A DNA stretch of 64,000 nt from Bacillus sp. FJAT-49736 (GCF_018343615.1 NZ_JAGYPI010000002.1:825562-889561), one strand, 5' to 3'; shown: positions 7,678-17,288, counted from the first letter of the stretch. Numbers and translations are program-made. The notes: generated by a model from the sequence alone, not told the origin.

Positions 7678-8490
7678 TTAAGAATTACTTTGTAAAAATG
7701 CTGTAAGTTCTGCTGATATCATTTTTATATTTAGCTTCTTGGTGTGTCCGAGACCTTTTTTACTAATGAGCTGTGCATTTGGCAGAACACCGGCAAGCTC
7801 CTGAGCACTGTGACGCAGGGAAGTCGGGCTTTCCGTTCCTTCCATTACGAGTGTAGGTATTTTAACATTCTTCCATTGTTCAGAAGGCAATGGTTTTCCA
7901 TCCATATAACCATCCAACAAAGCTGCATCATAAGGAAGTGTGTGTGCTATATCCAAAAGCCTTGACCAAACACCAGGCATCATTCGCATCATGCCTACTA
8001 CGAATGAAGGTGCCCCCATACCCTTTGTCATAAAATATTTAACAGCCTCGGCACGGTTTTCAGCGACAATAAGATCGGTAGTGTGCTTTAAGAAGTCTTT
8101 CGGCGGCTTTGGGTCGGCGGCTTTTACCACAAAAGGAGGTTCATGGAGGACTAATTTCGTTATGTTTACCCCCTTCTCTGTTGCTAGTAGGGCAAGAGCC
8201 GCTCCAGAAGACAATCCCCAAACATAAGCCACACCACCTGCTTCTTCCACCAGTGCCTGAAGATCTTCTATTTCACGTGCAATATCATATGGCAGCGAGT
8301 CTCCACTATCTCCTCTCCCGCGACGGTCGTAATTATACACCGTGAAGTGCTTTGATAACAGATTTGCCAGTTGTACCTGTTGTGGAAACTTTCGATAGCT
8401 AAACGCTCCCGCTACTAATATAAGTGCTGGCCCTTCACCGATTTTGTCATAAACAATCCTAGTGCCGTCTTTCGAGATTACTGAATTCAT
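7678..8490 (-). CDS. Alpha/beta-fold hydrolase
   Basis: A 270-residue hydrolase. The lid-less alpha/beta core shows the oxyanion region VAGAF, the YDRRGRGDSGD loop after strand 4, and the nucleophile elbow GLSSG with Ser94. The catalytic His is expected in KKGLGHTKK near residue 253, and the acid in MEGTES or nearby. This is typical of esterase/peroxidase-type cytosolic hydrolases; the substrate is unknown. AATTGGAGGAAATTAT precedes the ATG. It is on the same strand as the ECF42 unit but separated by about 120 bases, so cotranscription is uncertain. Confidence 0.88.
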   Translation of the reverse strand: MNSVISKDGTRIVYDKIGEGPALILVAGAFSYRKFPQQVQLANLLSKHFTVYNYDRRGRGDSGDSLPYDIAREIEDLQALVEEAGGVAYVWGLSSGAALALLATEKGVNITKLVLHEPPFVVKAADPKPPKDFLKHTTDLIVAENRAEAVKYFMTKGMGAPSFVVGMMRMMPGVWSRLLDIAHTLPYDAALLDGYMDGKPLPSEQWKNVKIPTLVMEGTESPTSLRHSAQELAGVLPNAQLISKKGLGHTKKLNIKMISAELTAFLQSNS

Positions 8491-8822
8491 ATAATTTCCT
8501 CCAATTAAGATATTATATTTTTATAAAATATCCATGCATCTATTAAGGCAACGAATATGCAAATGACAAATCGACACTTTACAAAATCTTTTTTAAAAAC
8601 TACTTACGTATAAATACTCTCATTTTATAGTAATTTCCTTTATAAAAATGATTGTTATTTCACTTTTTATATCCAACAACAATGCCTAAACAAAAACACA
8701 AGCATCCATTGCATGGAATTTCCATACACAGGAACAATAAGAGTCAGAACCAGAGTAATTCCATTTGTTTTTAAAATGAAAAAAGGAACCGTCCTTCCTC
8801 CCAGACCAGTTCCCTTCTTCAC
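8491..8822. other. 332-base gap between hydrolase and ABC transporter operon
   Basis: AT-rich non-coding DNA. It should hold the promoter of the hydrolase gene near 8495-8560 and contains the exporter operon terminator near its right end. Apart from these I see no gene or repeat. Confidence 0.5.
8779..8814 (-). terminator. Probable terminator of the ABC exporter operon
   Basis: On the minus strand GGAAC (8809-8813) and GTTCC (8785-8789) can pair across a 19-base loop, followed by TTTTTT. The stem is short but correctly placed after the last permease gene. Confidence 0.5.
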
Positions 8823-9968
8823 TCAAATAAAATTCCTCACATTGTTATTTCTACTGATTTTGTATATCGCGATTAAGAAAAACGCAACTGCAAAGGCTAG
8901 CAATATCAAGAAGTCCAATGTGACATGCCCTAGTTGTGTGCCTTGCTGTAATTTCGCAATGGATTCCATAGCCCAGCGCTGCGGGAAGAAATCGGATAGT
9001 TTTTGCAGTGCTTTGGGCATGATTTCGGACGGGAAGAAACATCCTGATATTAAACAAGTTGGAACAATAAATAGGTTTTGCATTGCACCAGATGCACCTG
9101 TACTGTTTGTAAAAGCAACCGTAATTTGTGCAAATCCAATTGCCACTAATCCGAATAACAGCAAGATTAGCGCCATTTGCCATGCAGGCATATTGATGTT
9201 GATATGGAATATACCTTTAAGGCAAACTAATGTAATCATTATTTGGATTACCATCACAATAAGATTCACAATGATATTTGCTGAGATATATTTTCTAGCA
9301 TTAATAGGTGTCGATAATAATCTGAAATAGGTTCTATTTCCTTTTTCTTTTAAAATGATTTCAGATAGACTCCCTGCACTAATTAACATAATCATTAACA
9401 AATACCCAATCGTTTGGTTGGTCATGTCTTTATTTTTAGATGTGTCCTTTAAGACATTTGCAGACAATTTTACTTGTGGCTGCTGGTAATCGGCATACAT
9501 TTTATCGAATATGTTTTGGTCACCACCCGCCGCTTTGCTAATTGCCGTGATATTATCAATGTAATTATATAGATAAGATTTAATGTAGCTTGTAACCGTT
9601 GCTCCTTTTATGGAAGTAATGGTGATATGATTTGGATTTCCTGCAAGAACACTCGCAGCAAATCCCTTTTCAAAGGTAATAACACAATCGAGTTTTCCTT
9701 CCGTTATTAGATTGGATACTTCTGATCCCTTGATGTTTTTTACCTTCACATTCTCTAAGCCTTTTACAAACTTAATGGTATCTGCTGTTATCAGCTCCTG
9801 ATCGTGATTCACCACCCCAACTTGTAATGTGGCTCCGCTCATTCCCCCATGGGAAAGAATTGCAATAAATATCCCGATAAGGGGGGTGCATATATATAAT
9901 AGAATTCCCTTTTTATTTTTAAATGTTACTTTTAACGTATTTTTCACTAACCATAATATATCCTTCAT
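8823..9968 (-). CDS. ABC-2 type transporter permease (LnrN/YfiN-like)
   Basis: A 381-residue ABC-2 permease: one N-terminal membrane helix (about 22-40), a large extracytoplasmic domain (45-190), then five helices in the C-terminal half. FFPSEIMPKALQKLSDFFPQRWAMESI, where the family keeps P..W, lies near residue 325. It is the third gene of a three-gene exporter unit. Its ATG is two bases after the stop of the preceding permease and its ribosome binding site lies inside that gene. Organisation and lengths match LnrL-LnrM-LnrN (YfiLMN), which exports linear polyene antibiotics in B. subtilis. The actual substrate here is unknown. Confidence 0.85.
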   Translation of the reverse strand: MKDILWLVKNTLKVTFKNKKGILLYICTPLIGIFIAILSHGGMSGATLQVGVVNHDQELITADTIKFVKGLENVKVKNIKGSEVSNLITEGKLDCVITFEKGFAASVLAGNPNHITITSIKGATVTSYIKSYLYNYIDNITAISKAAGGDQNIFDKMYADYQQPQVKLSANVLKDTSKNKDMTNQTIGYLLMIMLISAGSLSEIILKEKGNRTYFRLLSTPINARKYISANIIVNLIVMVIQIMITLVCLKGIFHININMPAWQMALILLLFGLVAIGFAQITVAFTNSTGASGAMQNLFIVPTCLISGCFFPSEIMPKALQKLSDFFPQRWAMESIAKLQQGTQLGHVTLDFLILLAFAVAFFLIAIYKISRNNNVRNFI

Positions 9969-9970
9969 GC

Positions 9971-11086
9971 TTATAAACCCTCCCGTCTTCGAAACGATAC
10001 TACTGCTATTAGCATCGTAATAATCGTTATCCCTAAATTCAAAGTTATAGAAGGGATGGCAGCCGCGAGATCATTTTCATAAATCACTTTAGTAATTCCT
10101 TCAATTGCCCAAGATAATGGTGATAGCTTTGGAATATTGCCTGCATAATCGATTTTATAATAAGCACCGCCTATGAAAGAGGCAACCTGAATGATAATCA
10201 TCACAATGGTTCTGGCCGCTCCAGCAGTTTTCGTAAGATAGCTTACTCCGAGTCCGAAGCTGATAGACATGAGAATTTCCGTGAATAAAACAAGCAATAC
10301 TGTACCTAAATGGTCACCCCAATTTGCTTTAAAAACAAACTTGCTAAATAAAACAACGATGACAATAAATATAAAGTTCACTACTATACTTCCAAACACT
10401 TTACCTAAAAATATGTCACTTTTACGAGCAGGCGATACTAGAAGTCGGTCTCCTGTCTTTCTTGCGATTTCAACGTTCATTAAGGAAGTACCGTTCAGTG
10501 CTGCGTAGAAAGCAATCATGGCTGTCATGGCTATCGCATAGTAATCCATTGCCCCTGGAGATTTTGCAGCATGCAAGGAAGTTTCATTTATATATGGAAT
10601 TGTATGGTTCGATGCAAGCACCGTACTTACTTTACTCGAATCTATCTTTGCTACTGCCATGGCAACATTGTATTTATCTACAAATGCGGACATCATTCCT
10701 TGAATAATGTTTCCCTCAATACTATTCCGTTCACTTTCATATAATTTGACTCCAGTGTTTGAAATCTCCACATAACCGTCCACATTATTTTGTTTTACCT
10801 CTTTCTTTCCATTTACATTACCTGTTGCCTCTTTAAAGTGAATTCCAGATTTACTTAATTCTTTTTTAAATGCTTCGAAGGACCGCGCTAATTGATTGTT
10901 TCCCTGATTTTTATATAAGACATGAATGTCATCAATAGTAATCTTATTTGTATTGAATGCATTGGATAATGCCAACCCAAGAACCAATATGAACACAATT
11001 GGAAAAGCAATCATGAAGCCAAACATTCGAACGTCACGAAATGTTTGCTTTAATTCTTTCAAGAAGATGTTTACAATATTCACCAC
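9971..11086 (-). CDS. ABC-2 type transporter permease (LnrM/YfiM-like)
   Basis: A 371-residue ABC-2 permease with the same layout as its neighbour: helix at about 22-42, extracytoplasmic domain to about 180, then five to six helices. KLSPLSWAIEGITKVIYEND near residue 325 is the family's conserved P..W loop. The start is one of two consecutive GTG codons behind AAAGGGGGGG. It follows the ATPase gene by 15 bases. The two permeases probably form a heterodimer served by the single ATPase. Confidence 0.85.
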   Translation of the reverse strand: MVNIVNIFLKELKQTFRDVRMFGFMIAFPIVFILVLGLALSNAFNTNKITIDDIHVLYKNQGNNQLARSFEAFKKELSKSGIHFKEATGNVNGKKEVKQNNVDGYVEISNTGVKLYESERNSIEGNIIQGMMSAFVDKYNVAMAVAKIDSSKVSTVLASNHTIPYINETSLHAAKSPGAMDYYAIAMTAMIAFYAALNGTSLMNVEIARKTGDRLLVSPARKSDIFLGKVFGSIVVNFIFIVIVVLFSKFVFKANWGDHLGTVLLVLFTEILMSISFGLGVSYLTKTAGAARTIVMIIIQVASFIGGAYYKIDYAGNIPKLSPLSWAIEGITKVIYENDLAAAIPSITLNLGITIITMLIAVVSFRRREGL

Positions 11087-11101
11087 TTCCCCCCCTTTCT
11101 T

Positions 11102-12037
11102 TTAATCACGCAGGTTTCTTCCTGTTAACGTTAAGAACACCGTTTCCAAATTCGGTTCCTGTTCTTCTAAAGAACGTATTTCTGCTCCGTCTTTCATTAA
11201 TTGTTCAATAATCTTGTTTAAATTGTTCACACCAGTGTCAGAGTTGATTTTAATTAAATTCTCTTCTATCTGAACTGTTTCCACTCCATGAATTGCCTGC
11301 AGCATGTTTGGATCAATTCCCTTTGCCGATTTCACTTCAATCCAAATGTCCTTTGTATTTGTAATGATGGATTTCAATTGCTCCTTTGTTCCTTCCGCTA
11401 TGATTTGGCCGTGATCAACGATTGCGATTCGAGTACAGATTTCCTCTACTTCCTCCATATAGTGACTTGTATAAATAATCGTACTTCCCATTTCATTAAG
11501 CTTCCGCACAGAGGTAAGAATATAATTTCTCGATTGCGGATCAATCCCAACTGTCGGTTCATCCATAATAATCAATTTCGGTCGATGGGCAATGGCACAA
11601 GCTATATTCAAGCGCCTTTTCATCCCACCGGAAAAATTCTTGGGATAGCCTTTATGTTTATCACTTAATCCAACAAACTCAAGAGCTTCTTTTACACGTT
11701 CATCTAATTCCTGCCCACGCAGGCCATATAGTCCTGCAAAAAATCGGACATTTTCATATGCGGTCAAATCCTCGTAGATAGCTATATCTTGCGGAACAAT
11801 CCCGATATTCATTTTGGCAAACCGGCTATGTTTTGCAGCATTTTTCCCAAGTATGTTAATAACCCCATCATTGCTTCTTAGCAACCCCGATATCATATTA
11901 ATGGTTGTACTTTTTCCTGCTCCGTTTGCACCAAGAAATCCAAAGATTTCTCCTTCTTCTATTTTTAATGCCATATTATCTACTGCAATAAAATCGCCAA
12001 ATTTCTTCGTTAAATTTTTGATTTCCAATACGTTCAT
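11102..12037 (-). CDS. ABC transporter ATP-binding protein (LnrL/YfiL-like)
   Basis: A 311-residue ATPase. Walker A is GANGAGKST at residues 36-44, the Q-loop is in IVPQD, the signature FSGGMKRRL lies near 140, Walker B LIIMDEP follows, and the switch His is in YTSHYMEE. A roughly 90-residue C-terminal extension is typical of drug-export ATPases of the CcmA/LnrL kind. First gene of the exporter operon, with AAGGAGAGGAG before its ATG. A terminator of the upstream gene sits about 40 bases before the start, leaving only a short stretch for a promoter. Confidence 0.92.
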   Translation of the reverse strand: MNVLEIKNLTKKFGDFIAVDNMALKIEEGEIFGFLGANGAGKSTTINMISGLLRSNDGVINILGKNAAKHSRFAKMNIGIVPQDIAIYEDLTAYENVRFFAGLYGLRGQELDERVKEALEFVGLSDKHKGYPKNFSGGMKRRLNIACAIAHRPKLIIMDEPTVGIDPQSRNYILTSVRKLNEMGSTIIYTSHYMEEVEEICTRIAIVDHGQIIAEGTKEQLKSIITNTKDIWIEVKSAKGIDPNMLQAIHGVETVQIEENLIKINSDTGVNNLNKIIEQLMKDGAEIRSLEEQEPNLETVFLTLTGRNLRD

Positions 12038-12073
12038 GATATTTCTCCTCTCCTTTGTTCTGTAATGTAATTA

Positions 12074-12108
12074 TAAAAAAAGGAACGCACCTCCATAAGT
12101 GCATTCCT
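12074..12108 (-). terminator. Rho-independent terminator between the glutamine amidotransferase-like gene and the exporter operon
   Basis: On the minus strand GGAATGCAC pairs with GTGCGTTCC (12081-12090 with 12100-12108) and is followed by TTTTTTT. It ends transcription of the 12165-12893 gene. Because it lies only about 40 bases before the exporter ATPase start it could also act as an attenuator in read-through transcripts. Confidence 0.75.
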
Positions 12109-12164
12109 TCCTTGTTTTCACATGAGAATCTTCATGTTTTTCATATGAGTTTTTTCGAGTAGTG

Positions 12165-12893
12165 TTATTCACCTAGCTCACAGACTTTAATAAACTCTGA
12201 AAATAGTCGATCCATCTGATAATCCATCCCCATTTCCTCTGGATGCCATTGAACACCTAACATCCACCCGTTTTCCATATTCATAGCTTCAATAGCTTCG
12301 ATGATTCCATCATTTGCCCTGGCTGTTACTTTTAATCCGGGCGCTACATTATTCACAGCTTGATGGTGAAAGCTGTTCACCCTTGCTTCGTGCAATCCAA
12401 GGATGGAAAAAAGCAGGCTATTTTCGTTTATTTTAATACTGTGGGAAGGAGTTTTACTGGATGCCTTTTGAGTATGCTGAATACAATTAGGAACAATACT
12501 TTCTATATCCTGCATGATGGTACCGTCCATTGCTACATTCATAATATGTACTCCTCTGCAAATGGCCAAAATAGGTATCTTTTGTTTTCTGGCGGCTTGT
12601 ACTAAACCTACTTCGAATTGATCTCGTGCTAATATCGTTTTTTTCAGCTTCGGATGAGGTTCCTCATGATAAGAGGAAGGATCCATATCTTCCCCGCCAC
12701 TTAATATAATTCCATCACATACATTTAACCATTGTGCTGCCATTTCTTCTTTGGAAACAGCAATAATAACTGGAATACCACCAGCATTAGTTATTGCTTC
12801 ACAATAACTAATTGGAAGCATCGAGCTTTCATAACCGTTATAATTAACGGACGTGCTGGTAATGCCGATAATTGGCTTTTGTATATTCAACAA
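12165..12893 (-). CDS. Gamma-glutamyl-gamma-aminobutyrate hydrolase family protein (class I glutamine amidotransferase-like)
   Basis: A 242-residue protein of the PuuD/peptidase C26 group. LSGGEDMDPSSY near 64-75 is the family signature. The nucleophile Cys112 sits in AICRGVHIMNV and the catalytic His217 and Glu219 in GVQWHPEE. PuuD relatives remove the glutamyl group from gamma-Glu-GABA in putrescine catabolism; others act on different gamma-glutamyl amides. No other putrescine gene is near. The TTG start at 12893 has AGGAGAG five bases upstream. Confidence 0.88.
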   Translation of the reverse strand: MLNIQKPIIGITSTSVNYNGYESSMLPISYCEAITNAGGIPVIIAVSKEEMAAQWLNVCDGIILSGGEDMDPSSYHEEPHPKLKKTILARDQFEVGLVQAARKQKIPILAICRGVHIMNVAMDGTIMQDIESIVPNCIQHTQKASSKTPSHSIKINENSLLFSILGLHEARVNSFHHQAVNNVAPGLKVTARANDGIIEAIEAMNMENGWMLGVQWHPEEMGMDYQMDRLFSEFIKVCELGE

Positions 12894-12914
12894 ATGTTCT
12901 CTCCTCTTTCAAAA

Positions 12915-12935
12915 AAATACTTATTATGAGTATTT
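12915..12935. promoter_or_regulatory. Perfect inverted repeat before the 12893 start
   Basis: AAATACT and AGTATTT (12915-12921 / 12929-12935) flank a seven-base centre, just upstream of the ribosome binding site of the hydrolase gene. It could be an operator or a leader hairpin with a T run. Confidence 0.4.
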
Positions 12936-13111
12936 CCATTTGAAAAAGGAGCTATTTATTTCGTGATAAAAATAGTAGAAAGAAGTTTAAACTTGCTGTG
13001 AGGTAATAAGTATCATTATTTATTTCATAGAACAAGAATTAAGTGAAAATGAGGTTTGACCTCGAGTAAGTTCACCTTCCTCCTTTGAAGAAATCCAATA
13101 TCATTGGAAAA

Positions 13112-14221
13112 TTAACCTAAGACTCGCCTTGTACCAGGAATTAACCGAACTAAATATGCCAAGATAAAGGTTAATACCAGGGAGAGAATACTAACGATTA
13201 CAAACTTGCCAAACGGTAGAATGTCCAATGTGTGAAGTAATAGAGACCCCCCCACAATAATAGGGGGATGAAGGATATAAACGGTAAAAGAATTATCCGC
13301 TAGCCATTTAAAGAAGAGAGACATTTGATTATATTTCTGTTTAAAAAGTGATATCAGCAGTATACACATTCCTATGCAAACAAATGGCTCCCATAAGGCA
13401 TAAAGAATGGCTTGAATATTCCATCCTCCATTTACCATTAAAGTTCCGTTTAAAGCACCCGTTAGAATCAAGCCAATAGGGAATATAGGAATCGCAATAA
13501 ACGTAATCCATTTCCATATTTTTTCCGTATCTGCAGTAATATTCTTCAACCAATTATTCCGATACGAAACAATCCCAACATAAAAAAGTAGTATATAGGA
13601 AGGGAAATATCCAAATTGTAACCCTAAGATCCCGTTACCAACCGGATATATTAAACGAACGAAAAACGCTACAGCACCTAGTGAAAAAGCGGTTATTACC
13701 AACTTTCGGTTAGTAGGAAACGGCTGAGGTTTCCACTCTTTCCTTACCAACTTTTTATATAAAGCATAGATTAAATTAAAAATTAATAATGCTTCTACAA
13801 ACCATAATGGTCCAATAAAGAATTGATGGAATGTTAAGATCTCCTTACTGTAAAATTCCCCCAAACTCATACTCTTTTCTACGTAAAGGAAGTACTCAAT
13901 AAGTGGTCCTATGATAAAAAGGTAGAATAATAGTGGAATTCCAAGACGAATAAAACGATCTTTTAAAAATTTCACATTCCCCTTTCGTTCATAGGATCTA
14001 GGGACAAAATAACCGGATAAGAAAAAGAATAGCCCCATAAAGAATGCTTGATTAATAGCCGTAAATAAAGAAAGTAGGATATTCGTTAGTGTTGTTCCTT
14101 GTTCCGCATCTATATAAATCCATGATCCCGATGCACCGTAGGCAATTGCTGTATGATGAAAAAGTAAAAGAAACGTTAAAAAGACACGAAGTCGATCCAA
14201 ATAAAGTAGCCGATTGTTCAA
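13112..14221 (-). CDS. Membrane acyltransferase, acyltransferase-3 / OpgC-like
   Basis: A 369-residue integral membrane protein with about ten hydrophobic segments. It starts RLLYLDRLRVFLTFLLLFHHTAIAYG, where the R-x-x-x-x-L-x-x-H pattern is typical of acyltransferase-3 proteins. FFLSGYFVP in helix 2-3 and FTVYILHPPI near the end are further family motifs. Such enzymes O-acylate glycans, lipids or antibiotics at the membrane; the acceptor cannot be predicted. A TTG start at 14221 has AAAGGGGTG six bases upstream. Single gene. Confidence 0.82.
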   Translation of the reverse strand: MNNRLLYLDRLRVFLTFLLLFHHTAIAYGASGSWIYIDAEQGTTLTNILLSLFTAINQAFFMGLFFFLSGYFVPRSYERKGNVKFLKDRFIRLGIPLLFYLFIIGPLIEYFLYVEKSMSLGEFYSKEILTFHQFFIGPLWFVEALLIFNLIYALYKKLVRKEWKPQPFPTNRKLVITAFSLGAVAFFVRLIYPVGNGILGLQFGYFPSYILLFYVGIVSYRNNWLKNITADTEKIWKWITFIAIPIFPIGLILTGALNGTLMVNGGWNIQAILYALWEPFVCIGMCILLISLFKQKYNQMSLFFKWLADNSFTVYILHPPIIVGGSLLLHTLDILPFGKFVIVSILSLVLTFILAYLVRLIPGTRRVLG

Positions 14222-14550
14222 ATAATTACACCCCTTTTAAATATACAAAACACCCTATATTTCCATCATACCAATAAATCTCCAGAAACAGAAAAATGAT
14301 CAAAAACTATCAGGTCTGCTAACATGGCTGAAAAGGAAGGTTTAGTCACATAAATTCTCAAATGTAAATTCATTGAGCGGAACTTTTATGATTTATTCTT
14401 TTTGTGCAAAAATGTTTTAAAGCCCAGGAATGAGAAAACTAACCATGTATAGTAACACCATTTACTTTCATAAGGCTTTCAACATATTTTTCATAATTTG
14501 CTTTGTCCAAATGCAAAAATATACACACAAAAAATTTCACAAAAAAATCA

Positions 14551-14579
14551 TTGACAAACCGACGGTCGGTATTTATCAT
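14551..14579 (+). promoter_or_regulatory. Promoter with a TetR-type operator in its spacer
   Basis: TTGACA (14551-14556) and TATCAT (14574-14579) are 17 bases apart. The spacer holds the perfect palindrome ACCGACGGTCGGT (14558-14570), a classic TetR-family operator shape. A degraded half-copy (ACCGACTGGCGG) follows at about 14593-14605. The target is the membrane protein gene starting at 14627. No TetR gene is adjacent. The rest of the 14222-14550 gap shows nothing I recognise. Confidence 0.7.
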
Positions 14580-14626
14580 ATGAATTACAATAAACCGACT
14601 GGCGGCTTGATTAGGAGGAAGAAAAA

Positions 14627-15148
14627 ATGACACAGCATCAATGGGATTTAATTGGTTATGGTGTATGGGCATTAATTATTTGGGTTACCTTAAAGCAATT
14701 TATTCAAACAAGAAGGGTTGTTAATGGATCTGGCCTAAAGCTCCTGCTTGGAGATTGGCTTTTGTTTGCCCCTGTTCCTTGGATCATTTACTGTATGACA
14801 AGGGCATCACTCTTGGAAATATTGTGGACCATTGGTTTAGGGGTAGTTGTAGCAATTCCATATATTTTAACGACTTCATTTGTGAAAAGTAGTGATGGAA
14901 ATATTCGATTTAAACATAATTTATTATTCTATTTATTTCTATTTGGATTCCCATATGTACGATATGAAATTAGAACACACATCTTTAAAAGTCATCCCAT
15001 CTTTGTTGGCCACACCTATCAACCCGATATTGAATTAATGCTAGCCTTATATATTGGAATTCTTGTCATTTATACATTTTTGTGGAGAGCAACCATTTAT
15101 ATTAAATATCGTTCGATTCAAAAAGAGAGTCGATCCGTTAGTTTTTAA
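14627..15148 (+). CDS. Multipass membrane protein, possibly CcdC/DUF1453-like
   Basis: A 173-residue protein with five hydrophobic segments (about 8-24, 42-58, 66-86, 100-114 and 137-156) and a basic C-terminus. The GSGLKLLLGDWLLFAPVPW stretch and overall layout recall CcdC-like or DUF1453 membrane proteins, but I cannot confirm this. AGGAGG lies nine bases before the ATG. The gene is expressed from a promoter that carries a TetR-type operator, so it may respond to a toxic compound. Confidence 0.65.
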   Translation: MTQHQWDLIGYGVWALIIWVTLKQFIQTRRVVNGSGLKLLLGDWLLFAPVPWIIYCMTRASLLEILWTIGLGVVVAIPYILTTSFVKSSDGNIRFKHNLLFYLFLFGFPYVRYEIRTHIFKSHPIFVGHTYQPDIELMLALYIGILVIYTFLWRATIYIKYRSIQKESRSVSF

Positions 15149-15211
15149 TTTTTGCGGCTCTCTCAAATAATTAATTTAGAAAATTACTTACGATGAAACG
15201 GGGAGTTATTT

Positions 15212-16732
15212 ATGAATTGGTATCAATTATCTGCCACCCAATTAAGTGATGCTATTGCTAAGCGTGAAGGAACCGTTGTGGAAGTGGTGGAATCATTTAT
15301 AGAACATATACAAAAGAAAAACGAAGAAGTCAATGCGATTGTAATTCCACTTTTTGAGGAAGCTAGAAAAGAAGCTCGTATACTTGACGATATGCTTATT
15401 AGAGGTAAAGTAAAAGGTCCTCTACACGGTGTGCCAGTAACGGTGAAGGAAAACCTAAATGTTAAAAATACCCCTTCTACCTGGGGAATAGAAGGAAGAA
15501 ATAGTTTAGTAGAAGATGACGATCCCTCTATAAAACGACTTCGAGAAGCGGGAGCGATTATACTTGGAAAGACCAATGCGATGCAACTTCTTTTAGGTTG
15601 TGAAACGCTCAACCCTGTTTATGGACGAACCACTAATCCATGGGACCGAAACCGTACCCCAGGTGGAAGTTCCGGAGGGGAAGGAGCAGCGGTGGCAAGC
15701 CTGTTTTCACCGCTCGGAATTGGAACTGATATTGGAGGTAGTGTCCGTACTCCCGCACAATTTTGCGGTATTCATGCGCTAAAGCCGACCCCAGGAACAA
15801 TTCCACAGGCTCCTCCTGAAGGAATTTTTCACATTCGAAAGGAAACGGCCGAGATGTCCTCCATCGGTCCGATCGCACGGTCGGTGGAGGATCTAAAACT
15901 AGCCTTTCAAGTGTTAGCCGGCAAAACTGTAGAAGAAATGGGACTTAATGGGCTAACCATTGGTCTTTGGGAAACGGATGGTATATTAGACCCTTCTCCA
16001 TCCATTTCTCGTGCATTACATGAGGTAAGTGAGTTACTTATTAAAGCAGGTGCAAAAGTAGTTAGGTATTCATTCCCTTATGTCAAAGAGAGTATGCAAG
16101 GTTTTTATGGACTCATGTGTCCGGATGGTGGAGAAGGAATGAAAAAAACAATTGGTGAATCGAAAAAGGAATTTGCGATTGAAAATGCTATCCGAACACA
16201 GTCCATCCATCCATTTAAACGGAAACTTATGAGCTTTTTCCTTGGCAAGTTAGGACAAAAAACAGTAAGCGAAATTATCCTCCCTTTTACGGGAAAGAAA
16301 GACGAAGAGGCATTCCAATCTCTAGTTCAAAAAAGAAAAGATTATCAAAAATCTATTCTTCTGGATTGGAAGGAAAAAGGTATCGACCTAGTTTTATGCC
16401 CTGCTTTTCCAACACCAGCGCTTTTGCACGAAGGTTCAAAGAAATTTTCATATGAAGGAGCGTACAATTCCCTCATCAACTATCTCGGATTTTGCTCCGG
16501 AGCATTTTCTTATACACTTGTCCGTGAAGAAGAGCAGGTAGAAATGAGAAACAGAAAAGACCTTGTTCATCAAGCAGCTATGGAGAATGAAAGAGGTTCA
16601 GCCGGACTGCCAATCGCAGTTCAATTTGTCGCAAAACCTCATGATGAAAGCTTGGTTTTATCAGCGATGAAATGGCTGGAAATTCAATCTCAGGATCGGA
16701 AGGATTATCCGCCTGCGATCATAAGCAAATAA
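15212..16732 (+). CDS. Amidase signature family hydrolase
   Basis: A 506-residue amidase. The Ser-cisSer-Lys machinery is visible: Lys79 in VPVTVKEN, the Ser pair at 153-154 in PGGSSGGEG, and the acylated Ser177 in GTDIGGSVR. The length fits FAAH-like and general bacterial amidases; GatA would be a bit shorter and lies with gatB and gatC. It cleaves amide bonds of small molecules or fatty amides; the substrate is not predictable. GGGGAG precedes the ATG. It follows the membrane protein gene by about 60 bases and could share its TetR-controlled promoter. Confidence 0.92.
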   Translation: MNWYQLSATQLSDAIAKREGTVVEVVESFIEHIQKKNEEVNAIVIPLFEEARKEARILDDMLIRGKVKGPLHGVPVTVKENLNVKNTPSTWGIEGRNSLVEDDDPSIKRLREAGAIILGKTNAMQLLLGCETLNPVYGRTTNPWDRNRTPGGSSGGEGAAVASLFSPLGIGTDIGGSVRTPAQFCGIHALKPTPGTIPQAPPEGIFHIRKETAEMSSIGPIARSVEDLKLAFQVLAGKTVEEMGLNGLTIGLWETDGILDPSPSISRALHEVSELLIKAGAKVVRYSFPYVKESMQGFYGLMCPDGGEGMKKTIGESKKEFAIENAIRTQSIHPFKRKLMSFFLGKLGQKTVSEIILPFTGKKDEEAFQSLVQKRKDYQKSILLDWKEKGIDLVLCPAFPTPALLHEGSKKFSYEGAYNSLINYLGFCSGAFSYTLVREEEQVEMRNRKDLVHQAAMENERGSAGLPIAVQFVAKPHDESLVLSAMKWLEIQSQDRKDYPPAIISK

Positions 16733-16788
16733 CCATGTATACTCGATCAATATAATAGATACTATATTTGTACAAATTTAAAATAGAT

Positions 16789-16830
16789 GCATGTATCTTT
16801 GATTATTTGGATTCAATGATACATGCTTTT
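16789..16830 (+). terminator. Terminator after the amidase gene
   Basis: GCATGTATC (16789-16797) and GATACATGC (16818-16826) form a perfect nine-base stem followed by TTTTT. Confidence 0.8.
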
Positions 16831-17018
16831 TACTTGCTTATTGTTAAACTAAAAATCATAAAAAGACATTAACCCTATTTGGGTAACACAAGAGATACGT
16901 TAAAACACTAAAGAAATGGGTGATATTCTTGAAATAATTTTAAAAATTGCTTTTAAACTGAACATAAATTTGAATCCTATTTATTGCATAAATTTCTTGT
17001 TTAAAGGGGGATGAAATT

Positions 17019-17210
17019 ATGGTAAAAGCTCAAAAGATATGTGGGATATTAGGTATTATTTTTATACTTTTGTATGTCATCTATGTAGGAGGATATTCTA
17101 CAGCTACCTTTTTTAAATATTATACTTTAGTTATTGGTTTGTTCTTTTTGACTGTAGATTTAATAATTTATATTTACTTATACATAAAACAAAAATTCAA
17201 TAAAAGATAA
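17019..17210 (+). CDS. Small membrane protein, 63 residues
   Basis: Two hydrophobic helices (about 8-26 and 34-55) separated by a GGYSTATFFKYY turn, with a basic C-terminus. AAAGGGGG lies nine bases before the ATG and a clear terminator follows, so it is probably a real gene. I do not recognise the family. It stands alone between the amidase and a decayed gene fragment. Confidence 0.6.
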   Translation: MVKAQKICGILGIIFILLYVIYVGGYSTATFFKYYTLVIGLFFLTVDLIIYIYLYIKQKFNKR

Positions 17211-17242
17211 AAGATTGTGTTGTGTTCATTTTATAATAAAAG

Positions 17243-17288
17243 AATCCCGACATTTCAATAATATCGGGATTATTAAATGTTTTTTTTA
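17243..17288 (+). terminator. Terminator after the 63-residue membrane protein
   Basis: AATCCCGA (17243-17250) pairs with TCGGGATT (17264-17271). A T tract follows at 17280-17288 after a short AT-rich spacer. Confidence 0.7.

Noticed and set aside
15223-15612. 129-codon open frame antisense to the amidase gene
   Set aside because: A shadow of the conserved amidase frame without start signals.
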